Below are positions 1 to 6,894 of a stretch of 30,072 nt of DNA, one piece after another (positions within the stretch are counted from its first letter, which is position 1; every line of letters begins with the position of its first letter). Source of the stretch: JBIQLO01 sp044464175. Lineage in GTDB: Bacteria; Planctomycetota; Phycisphaerae; Tepidisphaerales; Tepidisphaeraceae. The notes below the pieces were generated by a model. The model was not told the DNA's origin, made no database searches, and saw only the letters and a list, made by a program, of their open reading frames with translations. The position numbers and the translations under genes were made by a program. Where the stretch lies: the NCBI GenBank assembly GCA_044464175.1, contig JBIQLO010000021.1:1-30072 (forward strand), read 5' to 3'.

Positions 1-1608
1 CAAAGCCGGCTGGACACGTTTGAACTCCGGATCCATGAACCAGCGGTTGCGGACGCACCAGCTGACCGTCCGCGCCCCGTGCGGGGTCAGGCGCATCATC
101 TCCGAATGCCTGCGCATCAACGTCGGCACGTGCAGCCCGGCCGCCGATCCATTCACCGGATCATCCGTGGGAATCTCCATCGACACCTCCAGGCTCGATC
201 GAGGCAGCTCCACCTCCACGCCCAGATGCTCCCCCAGCCCCCGCTTCGTGAACGCCAGCGCCGCCGGTCCGTCCAGCAGCACTCCGCCCGACAGATACCG
301 CTTCATCTCCTGATCCGTCAGCGACTCGGCCGCCGTGCCGTTGAGCATCACCGTGCCCGCGCCGGCCGCATTGACCGTGAACGGAATGCCGAACCGTCCG
401 CAGATCATCCCTCCCCAGGCCAGGTCAAATTGCGACTCCCGCGCCGGCATGTTCGCCGGATCGGGCACAAAGTTGTATGCCCGCAGACACAGGGCGCTGG
501 GCCCGCCCCATCGGGTCTTCCTGCTCAAATCTCGCAGCGCCCTGAAAAACGGCTCATTATCCCCCATCGTGTCGGCATACCCCTCCCATTCAGGGCGCAC
601 CCATTCCCGGATGCTGGGAATCCACGTATAGGGAATATCCACCTTCGAGGCCAGAATCGCCCCGGAAATAAATCCCCGCATCGCCTTGCGCGAGGTGCTG
701 TAAAAAGTGTGCGGATAGGTGTCCGCCTCGCACATGTATTCGATGTCATCCCCCATGAGGTTGCGCTGCATCTGATGGGTCGCCATCAGATGCGCGAAAC
801 TCTTGTATCCCTTTTCCCCGTAAATGGCGTGGGCGATGCGGATCAGCGGGCGAGTCTGCCCGGCCAATGCCCGGGCGAACGGCTCCTGGAGCAGTTCATG
901 GCGCCCGCCCGAAGCGCACTTGCCGCAACGGATGGTGGGATCGACACGGTCGATCGCCTTTCTGATCTCCCCGGCCAGGGCAACGAGGCTCTGTTCACCC
1001 GACGCAAACCACTGCTCCCGAATCGCCTCGGCCGCCTCATCCCCGCCGCGCATCGCGGCAAAGATGGCCTGGCGCGTCAGATTCCGCCCCGTCGCCTGAT
1101 TGAACGCCTTCACATGCAACGGGCAGGCGCACGCCCATCGGGCCGGAGCATGGTTGCACAGCCGCACATCATCATCCACCAGCAAAAACGCCGGCCCCGC
1201 CTGCGCCATCATCCCCACCACCTGCCGCGTGTGCTCCAGAAATCCCTCATCCAGCGGGCAGAAACAGGGCACGCATTCGGTTCCATCCCATCCGACGATC
1301 CGCTGGTAGGGCTGGGGCGGGATGGGCCGCCCGCGCTCCCCATGCCCGATCAACGACTGAATCAGAATCCCCGACCGCACTCCCTCCGGCTCCAGGCGCG
1401 CCTTGATCCGCCCGAACTGCTCCAGCGCCTGCTCCACCCCCTCATGCCCCCGCCCGCACTCCGGAATGCCCATGATCATCACGGCCACATCGGTCGTTTT
1501 GCTCCGGCGGCACATCTCCACCAGGTCATCCATGATCCCCGGCTCCCGCCAGGGCGGCAGCGCCACGGTCGTCATCATCCGCATCGGCTCAGATTTCGGT
1601 TGGCTCAT
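1..1608 (-). CDS. Putative glycosidase-like protein, 3' part cut by window edge
   Basis: The frame is open from an ATG at 1608 to the window edge, giving at least 536 residues without a stop. I see no signal peptide; the start MSQPKSEPMRMMTTVALPPW looks cytoplasmic. The N-terminal half looks like a TIM-barrel hydrolase: alternating strands and helices, a GILIQSLIGHG strand near residues 104-114, and an acidic strand end LLVDDDVRL at 142-150. I cannot assign a CAZy family. Glycosidase activity is inferred from this fold impression and from the neighbours, a ceramidase-like hydrolase 39 bp upstream and a dioxygenase beyond it, all read leftward and probably co-transcribed. No strong ribosome binding site precedes the ATG, and ATG codons at residues 9, 11 and 12 are alternative starts. 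The coding frame is well supported; the function is not. Confidence 0.6.
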   Translation of the reverse strand, partial: MSQPKSEPMRMMTTVALPPWREPGIMDDLVEMCRRSKTTDVAVMIMGIPECGRGHEGVEQALEQFGRIKARLEPEGVRSGILIQSLIGHGERGRPIPPQPYQRIVGWDGTECVPCFCPLDEGFLEHTRQVVGMMAQAGPAFLLVDDDVRLCNHAPARWACACPLHVKAFNQATGRNLTRQAIFAAMRGGDEAAEAIREQWFASGEQSLVALAGEIRKAIDRVDPTIRCGKCASGGRHELLQEPFARALAGQTRPLIRIAHAIYGEKGYKSFAHLMATHQMQRNLMGDDIEYMCEADTYPHTFYSTSRKAMRGFISGAILASKVDIPYTWIPSIREWVRPEWEGYADTMGDNEPFFRALRDLSRKTRWGGPSALCLRAYNFVPDPANMPARESQFDLAWGGMICGRFGIPFTVNAAGAGTVMLNGTAAESLTDQEMKRYLSGGVLLDGPAALAFTKRGLGEHLGVEVELPRSSLEVSMEIPTDDPVNGSAAGLHVPTLMRRHSEMMRLTPHGARTVSWCVRNRWFMDPEFKRVQPAL

Positions 1609-1647
1609 ACCATCAACTCTATTTCTCGCAAGGCGCGGCACAATGGC

Positions 1648-3120
1648 TCACGCCGCATCATCCCACATCCCGTTGATCGCCCCCACCGTCCACGCCGCCA
1701 GTTCCTCCCCGCCCTCCGGCCCCACCACCGTGCTCGCCGGCAGCGCCCCGTAGCTTCCCCCCGCCACCGCCCGCCGCGTCGGCAGGTATCCCCCCCACCC
1801 GGCCAGTTGCACCAGCAGCGTCTGCACCGCCCGGCTGCGCGCGCGAATCCGGTGGCTGTAGTCCAGGTAATACTCGAACGGATTGGTCGCCATCGCCACC
1901 TCCCCCAGCCGCAGCACATGCACCGTCACCGGCACCGTCGGCGAATCCTTCTGCTGCTCAAAACGCTCGGCCACCAGCCGGTTCCAGTTCATCTTTCGAT
2001 AGACGCTGGTGATCTTCACATACCAGCGCGGCTCCTGCCGCAACCGGGGGTTGGCCTCCAGTTCCTGTTTGAGCGCCTCATACTGCTCCCGCAGCGCTTC
2101 GGCCTCCCTCAGCGCCTGCTCAACATCCGCCTCCCTCAGCATCCGCCGGCTCAGCCCAATCGTCTCCGCCCGGTGCCGCACCACCGGATCGCGCTCCAGT
2201 TCCCGATGCGCATACGGCACCACTCCGGCCACCGCCTCGGCGATCCGCTGCCCGATATCCTGCCGCTGGTTGATTTCCATCAGCCGCCACATCCGCTCCT
2301 GCGCCCGCCAGTCGATCATGATGTTGCGCTTGGCCGGGGTGACATCCCCCGCCGCGCTGCACTGGGGCAGGATGAAAATGTCCTCCCCCAGCCGCCGGCG
2401 CAGCTCCCGCCGTGTCTCATGCCAGTAATCCGCGCTCACCTCCCAGCCATGCTCGCCGGACTGGCTCGGAGCGGCCAGGTTCACCACCACCCCCATCAGC
2501 CGGTCCTTCTCATCCCAGAAGCCGATCACATTCACCGCCGAATCGGCCGGACCTTCGATATGGCTGAACGTCGGGTCGTTCGGATCGCCGTACATGCGCG
2601 ACTGCCCGTCGGCGTAGACCATGCGCCGGTTGTATCCCACCGTCGCCTGCCCCAGCCCAAAGCCGACAGCCGCCGGGCGGCGTCTCTGCCATGCCGCGAC
2701 GATGGCTCCGGCGATGCGCCGTCCGACGGTCTCCACATAGTCCTCCGGCCGCATCACCGTCAGCTCCACCCCATAGCGCTCGGACCCACTCTCCCCGGCG
2801 GAACGGCACTCCGGACCGGTGTGCGTGTGCGTGGCATTGAGAAAGACCAGCGAGGGGTCCAGCTCCGGCAGCTCCCGCCGCAGGTGCCCATCCACCGCCG
2901 CCCGCAAATTCTCGGGAATGCTCACCAGGTCACAACTGACCATCACCCCCCGCCCGCCCCCGGGGCGCGTTGATTCAAACGCCAGCGCCGTGGCGGTGAT
3001 CGGATCGGCCACCCCCTCCGACACGCGGGCATAAAACTGCCCCGCCAGCAGCACCGGCTCCCCCGGCGTCAGATCCACCCCCGCAAACCCCACGCGCAGC
3101 GTCCCGTCCAGCCCGCCCAT
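1648..3120 (-). CDS. Neutral/alkaline ceramidase-like hydrolase
   Basis: The protein has 490 residues. Its N-terminus VGFAGVDLTP (about 10-19), followed by YARVSEGVADPITATAL, matches the opening of the neutral/alkaline non-lysosomal ceramidase family. NATHTHTGP at about 95-103 corresponds to the family's (A/S)HTHSGP motif, whose histidine binds the catalytic zinc. A further His/Glu-rich stretch (SGEHGWEVSADYWHE) follows in the middle. Such proteins are common in planctomycetes beside sugar-degradation genes, where the substrate is usually unknown, so ceramide should not be assumed. No signal peptide is seen. I chose the ATG at 3120 because GGAGG sits about 5 nt upstream; a longer frame reaching 3213 would translate the AT-rich inverted repeat. 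The gene lies between the dioxygenase and the glycosidase-like gene, same strand. Confidence 0.75.
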   Translation of the reverse strand: MGGLDGTLRVGFAGVDLTPGEPVLLAGQFYARVSEGVADPITATALAFESTRPGGGRGVMVSCDLVSIPENLRAAVDGHLRRELPELDPSLVFLNATHTHTGPECRSAGESGSERYGVELTVMRPEDYVETVGRRIAGAIVAAWQRRRPAAVGFGLGQATVGYNRRMVYADGQSRMYGDPNDPTFSHIEGPADSAVNVIGFWDEKDRLMGVVVNLAAPSQSGEHGWEVSADYWHETRRELRRRLGEDIFILPQCSAAGDVTPAKRNIMIDWRAQERMWRLMEINQRQDIGQRIAEAVAGVVPYAHRELERDPVVRHRAETIGLSRRMLREADVEQALREAEALREQYEALKQELEANPRLRQEPRWYVKITSVYRKMNWNRLVAERFEQQKDSPTVPVTVHVLRLGEVAMATNPFEYYLDYSHRIRARSRAVQTLLVQLAGWGGYLPTRRAVAGGSYGALPASTVVGPEGGEELAAWTVGAINGMWDDAA

Positions 3121-3154
3121 CCCAACCTCCTCGGTGTTATTTGTTACTTGCTTT

Positions 3155-3207
3155 TTGTTATTGGTTATTTGTTGTTGGCGAAACCCAATACAAATAACCA
3201 ATAACAA
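3155..3207. repeat. Perfect 18-bp AT-rich inverted repeat
   Basis: The left arm 3155-3172 reads TTGTTATTGGTTATTTGT and the right arm 3190-3207 is its exact reverse complement, with a 17-nt spacer. The arm composition (mostly T/A) is unlike the GC-rich surroundings, and further TTGTTA-type words continue toward 3130. The right arm ends 2 nt past the stop codon of the dioxygenase gene, and the element fills the gap before the ceramidase-like gene. No T-tract follows on either strand, so it is not a classical terminator; it could be an mRNA hairpin or a dispersed repeat. Confidence 0.85.
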
Positions 3208-3209
3208 TC

Positions 3210-4112
3210 TCAATACTCTCCATGCCGTCGCACGCTCATGTAATGCTCAAAGTACGGCTTGAGGTCCGCCCGCACCTCCTGTTTGAGCTGCCTGGCCTCC
3301 TCCGTCAGCGGCCACGGAACGTGGATGGGGGTGCGGCCGGGCCGCGTCCCCATGGCACACGAGAGACGCTGGCGCGGCTCGTGGTTGGTGAACGCCACAT
3401 GATACGTCCGGGCATGAAACAGCAGCCCATCCCGCCCACTGGCGACGATCGGCAGGTACCCCGGCACATCATCCTTGTGATACGCCGTCTCATCATCCTC
3501 CTCCACCCGGTTGAAGCTCTTACCCGCCCGGATGAACTTGAACCCCGCCGGCGGCTGCCAGTCCTCCCGGTGCGAATCCGGCATGATCGCCAGCCCCCCA
3601 TGCCGCGGGTTGCACCCGGTCAGATAAAACCACAGGCTCGTCCCCGTCTCCCCCCGGTTCAGGTAATAGTCCGGCGCGGTCGGCGGAATGCTCTCGCAGG
3701 CGAAATCGGTGTGCCAGGTGATCCCTTTGGCCCCCGGATTGCGCAGGATGCAGGCCGAGCGATGCACAGTCAAATCCTTCCGCCCGCCATGAATCGCCTC
3801 CTGCAGCGCCAGCCAGTGGGGGTTGTCAAACAGCTTCACCAGCGGCCGGGAAACCTCCACGAAACGCAGGTGCGTCACGCTCTGCCCCTCCCCCAGCGTC
3901 CCGTCCGGGTCGCACGCCTGCTTCACCGATTCCTGCAATTCCTCGCAGTGCGACTGGCTGATCAAATCCTTGACGATGGCGAACCCGTGCTCGTTGATGC
4001 ACCGCACCGTCGCCTCGGCCTCCCCCGGCTCAAACGTATAGCGATACCCCGGATCGACCGGCTGATTTTCGCCCCCCTGCTTCGAATCCGTCATGGCTGC
4101 GCTTGCGGACAT
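3210..4112 (-). CDS. Phytanoyl-CoA dioxygenase (PhyH) family protein
   Basis: This 300-residue protein is a probable Fe(II)/2-oxoglutarate-dependent oxygenase of the PhyH family. WHTDF gives the HxD iron ligands (H134, D136), and LLFHARTYHVAFTNHEPRQRLS near 231-251 carries the distal histidine (H238, or H233) and an arginine (R249) placed to bind 2-oxoglutarate. The length is normal for the family. I take the ATG at 4112 because AAGGAG stands a few bases upstream; an in-frame extension to 4178 exists but lacks this support. It is the first gene of a leftward group with the ceramidase-like and glycosidase-like genes, and it is divergent from an AraC-type regulator, which suggests local control. 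The substrate is unknown; planctomycete PhyH proteins often accompany sugar or lipid degradation genes. Confidence 0.8.
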   Translation of the reverse strand: MSASAAMTDSKQGGENQPVDPGYRYTFEPGEAEATVRCINEHGFAIVKDLISQSHCEELQESVKQACDPDGTLGEGQSVTHLRFVEVSRPLVKLFDNPHWLALQEAIHGGRKDLTVHRSACILRNPGAKGITWHTDFACESIPPTAPDYYLNRGETGTSLWFYLTGCNPRHGGLAIMPDSHREDWQPPAGFKFIRAGKSFNRVEEDDETAYHKDDVPGYLPIVASGRDGLLFHARTYHVAFTNHEPRQRLSCAMGTRPGRTPIHVPWPLTEEARQLKQEVRADLKPYFEHYMSVRRHGEY

Positions 4113-4277
4113 GGACCCATCTCCTTTCAATAGATGCCGCCCCCTCGGTTTTGGTTTTTCGCTCTCCCGACGAATCACTTCGCCGGAATTTTCGTGTATT
4201 ATTCAACCTGCTCACCGGCAAGGGAATAGACAACCCTGCTATTTGTCTTTCTAATTCTGCTGTGACACAGGCCGCCA

Positions 4278-4307
4278 GCCTGCCATACGGCCAAGGGGAC
4301 GGCAGGC
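4278..4307. promoter_or_regulatory. Inverted repeat in divergent AraC/PhyH spacer
   Basis: GCCTGCC (4278-4284) and GGCAGGC (4301-4307) form a 7-bp dyad with a 16-nt spacer, 37 nt before the AraC-type gene. It could be an operator or a 5'-leader hairpin. The rest of the 231-bp divergent spacer (4113-4343) is AT-richer around 4180-4260. I could not fix a convincing -35/-10 pair on either strand there. Confidence 0.3.
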
Positions 4308-4343
4308 GCCGCCATGGCCTGAATCCCGAAGCCCGAGGCATCC

Positions 4344-5126
4344 ATGCTCACCATCGGCATGCTCGACCAGCCGCTCACTCACCGCTTTGCCCGCGGGCCC
4401 GAGTTCCCCTTCTGGACCCTCGGCTTTCTCCTGGCCGGGCGCGTCCAGGTCCAGACCCCCCGGAGCCGGCAGATGCGCATCGGCCCCACCATCTCGCTGA
4501 CGCCTCCCAATTGCCCCTACGCCACCGAATGGGGCGGCGGCGATGGCCCGTGGATCGAAATCTGGGCCATCTTCGACCCGCCGAGCCATTGGAGCCATCT
4601 GCTTCAATGGCCCATCACCTGTGCGCCGGTCGGCGAGCTGCGCCTGGAGGATGGCGCCCGGCGTCACGCCGTGCAGTCAGCCCTTCTGGAAGGGCGCGAC
4701 CACCACCGCTCCGGACGACCCAACGCCCGATCCCTTGCTTTCAACGCCCTGGAGCGCGCGCTGTTGATCCTGGATGAAATCAATCCCGCCCGCGGCAACC
4801 AGCGTCGCGATCCGCGCATTGTCCAGACCCTGGAGTATGTCGCCCGCCACTATCCCCACCCCCTGAGCGTCGAGGCCCTGGCCGAGCGGGCCTGCCTCTC
4901 TCCCTCCCGTTTCGCTCACCTGTTCCGCACACAGATGGGCATCGGCCCGATGCAGTACGTGGAAAAATACCGCATCGACCGCGCGGCCGAGCGCCTGCTG
5001 GGAGGCAACGACTCCATCGAACAGATCGCCCGCGCCACCGGCTTCGACAACCCCTTCCACTTCTCCACGCGCTTCCGCCGCCGCTTCGCCAAGCCCCCCA
5101 GCCGCTACCGCCTCAATCCGGCGTGA
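4344..5126 (+). CDS. AraC-family transcriptional regulator
   Basis: The protein has 260 residues: an N-terminal cupin-like sensor region (about 1-120, including GPxISLTPPNCPY) and a C-terminal pair of helix-turn-helix motifs. The first HTH is at about 175-198 (LSVEALAERACLSPSRFAHLFR); the second is at about 223-248 (DSIEQIARATGFDNPFHFSTRF), followed by the usual PPSRYR ending. It would bind DNA and respond to a small molecule, typically a sugar. GAGG lies about 5 nt before the ATG. The gene is divergent from the dioxygenase/ceramidase/glycosidase group, so it is the obvious candidate regulator of that group. The dispersed repeat copy at 5175 begins 48 bp after its stop. Confidence 0.9.
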   Translation: MLTIGMLDQPLTHRFARGPEFPFWTLGFLLAGRVQVQTPRSRQMRIGPTISLTPPNCPYATEWGGGDGPWIEIWAIFDPPSHWSHLLQWPITCAPVGELRLEDGARRHAVQSALLEGRDHHRSGRPNARSLAFNALERALLILDEINPARGNQRRDPRIVQTLEYVARHYPHPLSVEALAERACLSPSRFAHLFRTQMGIGPMQYVEKYRIDRAAERLLGGNDSIEQIARATGFDNPFHFSTRFRRRFAKPPSRYRLNPA

Positions 5127-5150
5127 ATCACCGCAGAAAAACCCGCTCCC

Positions 5151-5564
5151 TCACTCGAGGGAACACCGACGTCTCTCTTGACTTGACCCTAACACGTGCC
5201 TATATTCCCCCATGCTCAAATACCCTTTCCATTCCCTCCCCTCCATCGCTTCCCTGCTCCCTCGCTCTGTCGCCCCCGCATTACCAACGAACCCAAACGG
5301 ACCAAACCCAATTCGCCCCTGGCGAGCCAGAATGAAGGATTTTCCCCCCGAACCCAACGCGCCGTATTTCCCAACGAACCCACCGGCACAGTCGGGAGGG
5401 AGCGGCTTTGGCCGCCTCGGTGGCTCCCGCTTTACAGGCTTGGCTGCCCCATCGCGGTGTAAGCGGCCGCCCCCCGGGGCGGTGGCGCGCACTTCGTGAA
5501 TCGGCTTGTCACACCCCATCAGCAGGCCGGCGGCCAAGGCCACCCACAACAGTTTCCAACTCAT
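5151..5564 (-). CDS. Small lipoprotein with repeat-derived C-terminus
   Basis: The ATG at 5564 is preceded by GGAGG at 4 nt spacing. The start MSWKLLWVALAAGLLMGC is a lipoprotein signal with the lipobox cysteine at residue 18. The 137-residue frame overlaps the last 56 bp of the GT4 gene. From about residue 46 the frame passes through a palindrome (5398-5428) and then, antisense, through the dispersed repeat copy at 5175-5382 (words such as GFVGKYG and GRIGFG), ending at 5151. The first 45 residues therefore look like the original gene, and the rest looks like repeat sequence read through, so an older shorter protein may have been extended or broken by insertion. Function unknown. The start is well supported; that the whole length is a functional protein is doubtful. 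Confidence 0.5.
   Translation of the reverse strand: MSWKLLWVALAAGLLMGCDKPIHEVRATAPGGGRLHRDGAAKPVKREPPRRPKPLPPDCAGGFVGKYGALGSGGKSFILARQGRIGFGPFGFVGNAGATERGSREAMEGREWKGYLSMGEYRHVLGSSQERRRCSLE
5175..5382 (+). repeat. Dispersed ~210-nt repeat, copy A (promoter-bearing)
   Basis: This 208-nt stretch recurs as the reverse complement at 14292-14504 (213 nt). The first 78 nt differ at about 5 positions, and a 41-nt block around 5283-5323 differs at 1. Similarity starts sharply at CTCTTGACTT and ends at AACGAACCCA. The two copies differ by 5 nt in the region 5253-5282, which destroys any shared reading frame and argues against a coding role. The element holds several GAACCCA words and a strong promoter at its left end. 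It lies between the AraC-type gene and the convergent GT4/lipoprotein genes and overlaps the lipoprotein tail. Confidence 0.9.
5178..5206 (+). promoter_or_regulatory. Sigma70 promoter of repeat copy A
   Basis: TTGACT (5178-5183), a 17-nt spacer, and TATATT (5201-5206) give a near-consensus housekeeping promoter with a predicted start near 5212-5214. Both boxes and the spacing are identical in copy B. The transcript would run through the repeat and antisense to the small lipoprotein gene. An ATG at 5212 would be leaderless, but its frame is not conserved in copy B. Confidence 0.7.
5398..5428. repeat. GC-rich palindrome after repeat copy A
   Basis: GGGAGC (5398-5403) pairs with GCTCCC (5423-5428), and an alternative inner stem GCGGC/GCCGC (5402-5406/5411-5415) has a TTTG loop. 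It lies 15 nt past the end of repeat copy A. It could end the repeat transcript (only a short CTTTA follows) or be a separate REP-like unit. Confidence 0.45.
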
Positions 5565-6807
5565 GATGCCTCCGTGTGTCGGTTGTGGCGAACGTCTCGG
5601 CCAGCTGGTCGCAAAATTGCGTGCAAAGCAGGGGCTGGGCGAGGTTTTGATCCAGGGCGGCCGCGGCCCGTTGCCCCATGGCCGCCAGTGCGGCCGGGCC
5701 GGCATTGGCCGCCTCGGTGATGGCGGCCACCGCGCCGGCCAGGTCCCCATGATCGACCTGCCAGCCGATCCCATGGGCTTCCAGCAGGTCGCTGATGTGG
5801 GAGGGGCGCGGTCCCAGGTAAAGCACCGGGCGCCCCACCGCCATGGCGCCGTAAATTTTACAGGGATGGATGATCCCCGCCATCGCCTGTCCCAGCGAGA
5901 CGACATGCAAATCGGCCGCCGAGAGGGAATGGCCCAATGCCTCCAGCGGCTGATACGGCAGGGACAGGGCGTTGGTGAGATTCTTTTGCCGGATGAACGT
6001 CTCAATGCGCCCTTTGAGCAGTCCGCCGCCGATGAAAAGGAAACGGATGCGCGGATCATCCCGGAAATGCTCGGCAGCCGACAAAAGCGTGTCCAGCGGG
6101 TTGGAGGGGGAATGATTGCCGCTGTACATGATGACGAATTTGTCTTCCAGCCCGTGACGCCGGCGAAAGGGATTGGCCCCCGGCTCGCAGGATTCGGCCA
6201 TCCGGTCCTGATGCGGCCAGGGAGGGAGGATGCTCAGTTTCTCCTCCAGTCCCCCCCGCCTCTGCAGGCGCTCGGCCATGAAGCGGTCCAGGGTGATCAC
6301 CTGGGAAGAGCGGCGCAGAATGAAGCGGTTGATCCGCTCCAGCAGCCGCGCGATCCATCCATGCGGCTTGATCTGTCCCAGCGCGATCAACTGGTCCGGA
6401 TTCAGGTCCATCGCCCAATAGACCGCCGGGACGCGGCGAATTTTGGCCACAAGGCACGCCCCCAAGCCGATCTGCGGCGGAGAGGTGCTGAAGAGAATGC
6501 CGCCCAGCCCCGGAACCAGCAGGCCACGCAGGATGCACTGGACCCGAAACGAAGCCGCCCCAAGCAGCCGGATCAGAATCGATTTCTTGCCGAAGGAGGC
6601 CAGCGGCAGCCGCCGGATTTCCACCCCCCCGACCGTTTCCCGCGCCGGATAACGGAGGGATGGGTCTTCGTATCCCCGATCGGCAGCATAGACGATGACC
6701 CGCCAGCCGCGTTGCGCCATCTCCGCCGCCACATCGGCCATGTGCTGCCCCACACTGGCCGGGTCGGGGATGAAGACCTGGGAGAAGATGAGGAGGGTTG
6801 GTTTCAT
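5509..6807 (-). CDS. GT4-family glycosyltransferase (WbuB/WcaI-like)
   Basis: The 432-residue protein has the two-Rossmann layout of GT-B glycosyltransferases. The N-terminal domain starts LLIFSQVFIPDPASVGQHMADVAAEMAQRGW. The C-terminal domain has MYSGNHSPSNPLDTLL (227-241), FLFIGGG (256-262) and the nucleotide-sugar site HPCKIYGAMAVGRPVLYLG (314-332). This pattern matches WbuB/WcaI-type enzymes of surface polysaccharide or colanic-acid-like assembly; donor and acceptor are unknown. It lies downstream of a GDP-mannose 3,5-epimerase-like gene, which fits use of an epimerised GDP-hexose. The start at 6807 lacks a clear ribosome binding site and lies directly next to a long palindrome (6810-6894). 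The last 56 bp overlap the start of the lipoprotein gene. Confidence 0.85.
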   Translation of the reverse strand: MKPTLLIFSQVFIPDPASVGQHMADVAAEMAQRGWRVIVYAADRGYEDPSLRYPARETVGGVEIRRLPLASFGKKSILIRLLGAASFRVQCILRGLLVPGLGGILFSTSPPQIGLGACLVAKIRRVPAVYWAMDLNPDQLIALGQIKPHGWIARLLERINRFILRRSSQVITLDRFMAERLQRRGGLEEKLSILPPWPHQDRMAESCEPGANPFRRRHGLEDKFVIMYSGNHSPSNPLDTLLSAAEHFRDDPRIRFLFIGGGLLKGRIETFIRQKNLTNALSLPYQPLEALGHSLSAADLHVVSLGQAMAGIIHPCKIYGAMAVGRPVLYLGPRPSHISDLLEAHGIGWQVDHGDLAGAVAAITEAANAGPAALAAMGQRAAAALDQNLAQPLLCTQFCDQLAETFATTDTRRHHELETVVGGLGRRPADGV

Positions 6808-6809
6808 AG

Positions 6810-6894
6810 AGGCACAAAGGCATCAAGGCACGAAGGCACGAAGGGAAAAAATGATCCACCCTCCATGCCTTCGTGCCTGCATGCCCGCGTGCCT
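6810..6894. repeat. 29-bp imperfect inverted repeat (AGGCACGA words)
   Basis: The left arm 6810-6838 and right arm 6866-6894 are reverse complements at 24 of 29 positions, around a 27-nt loop. Each arm is built of repeated AGGCA words (AGGCAC, GGCAT, AGGCACGAAGGCA). The right arm overlaps the stop codon of the epimerase gene (6893-6895), and the left arm abuts the GT4 start codon. A transcript of both genes would fold here. It could limit read-through or cover the GT4 start. Confidence 0.8.

Noticed and set aside
79..2973. Rightward 964-codon open frame
   Set aside because: It runs antisense across two well-supported leftward genes and their gap, with a Pro/Arg/His-rich composition typical of a GC-rich shadow frame.
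3121..3213. Upstream extension of the ceramidase-like gene
   Set aside because: It would translate the 18-bp inverted repeat; the internal ATG at 3120 has a strong GGAGG.
5212..5499. ORF starting MLKYPFHSL inside repeat copy A
   Set aside because: The ATG would be leaderless, and the frame is broken by a 5-nt length difference in copy B, so coding is not conserved.
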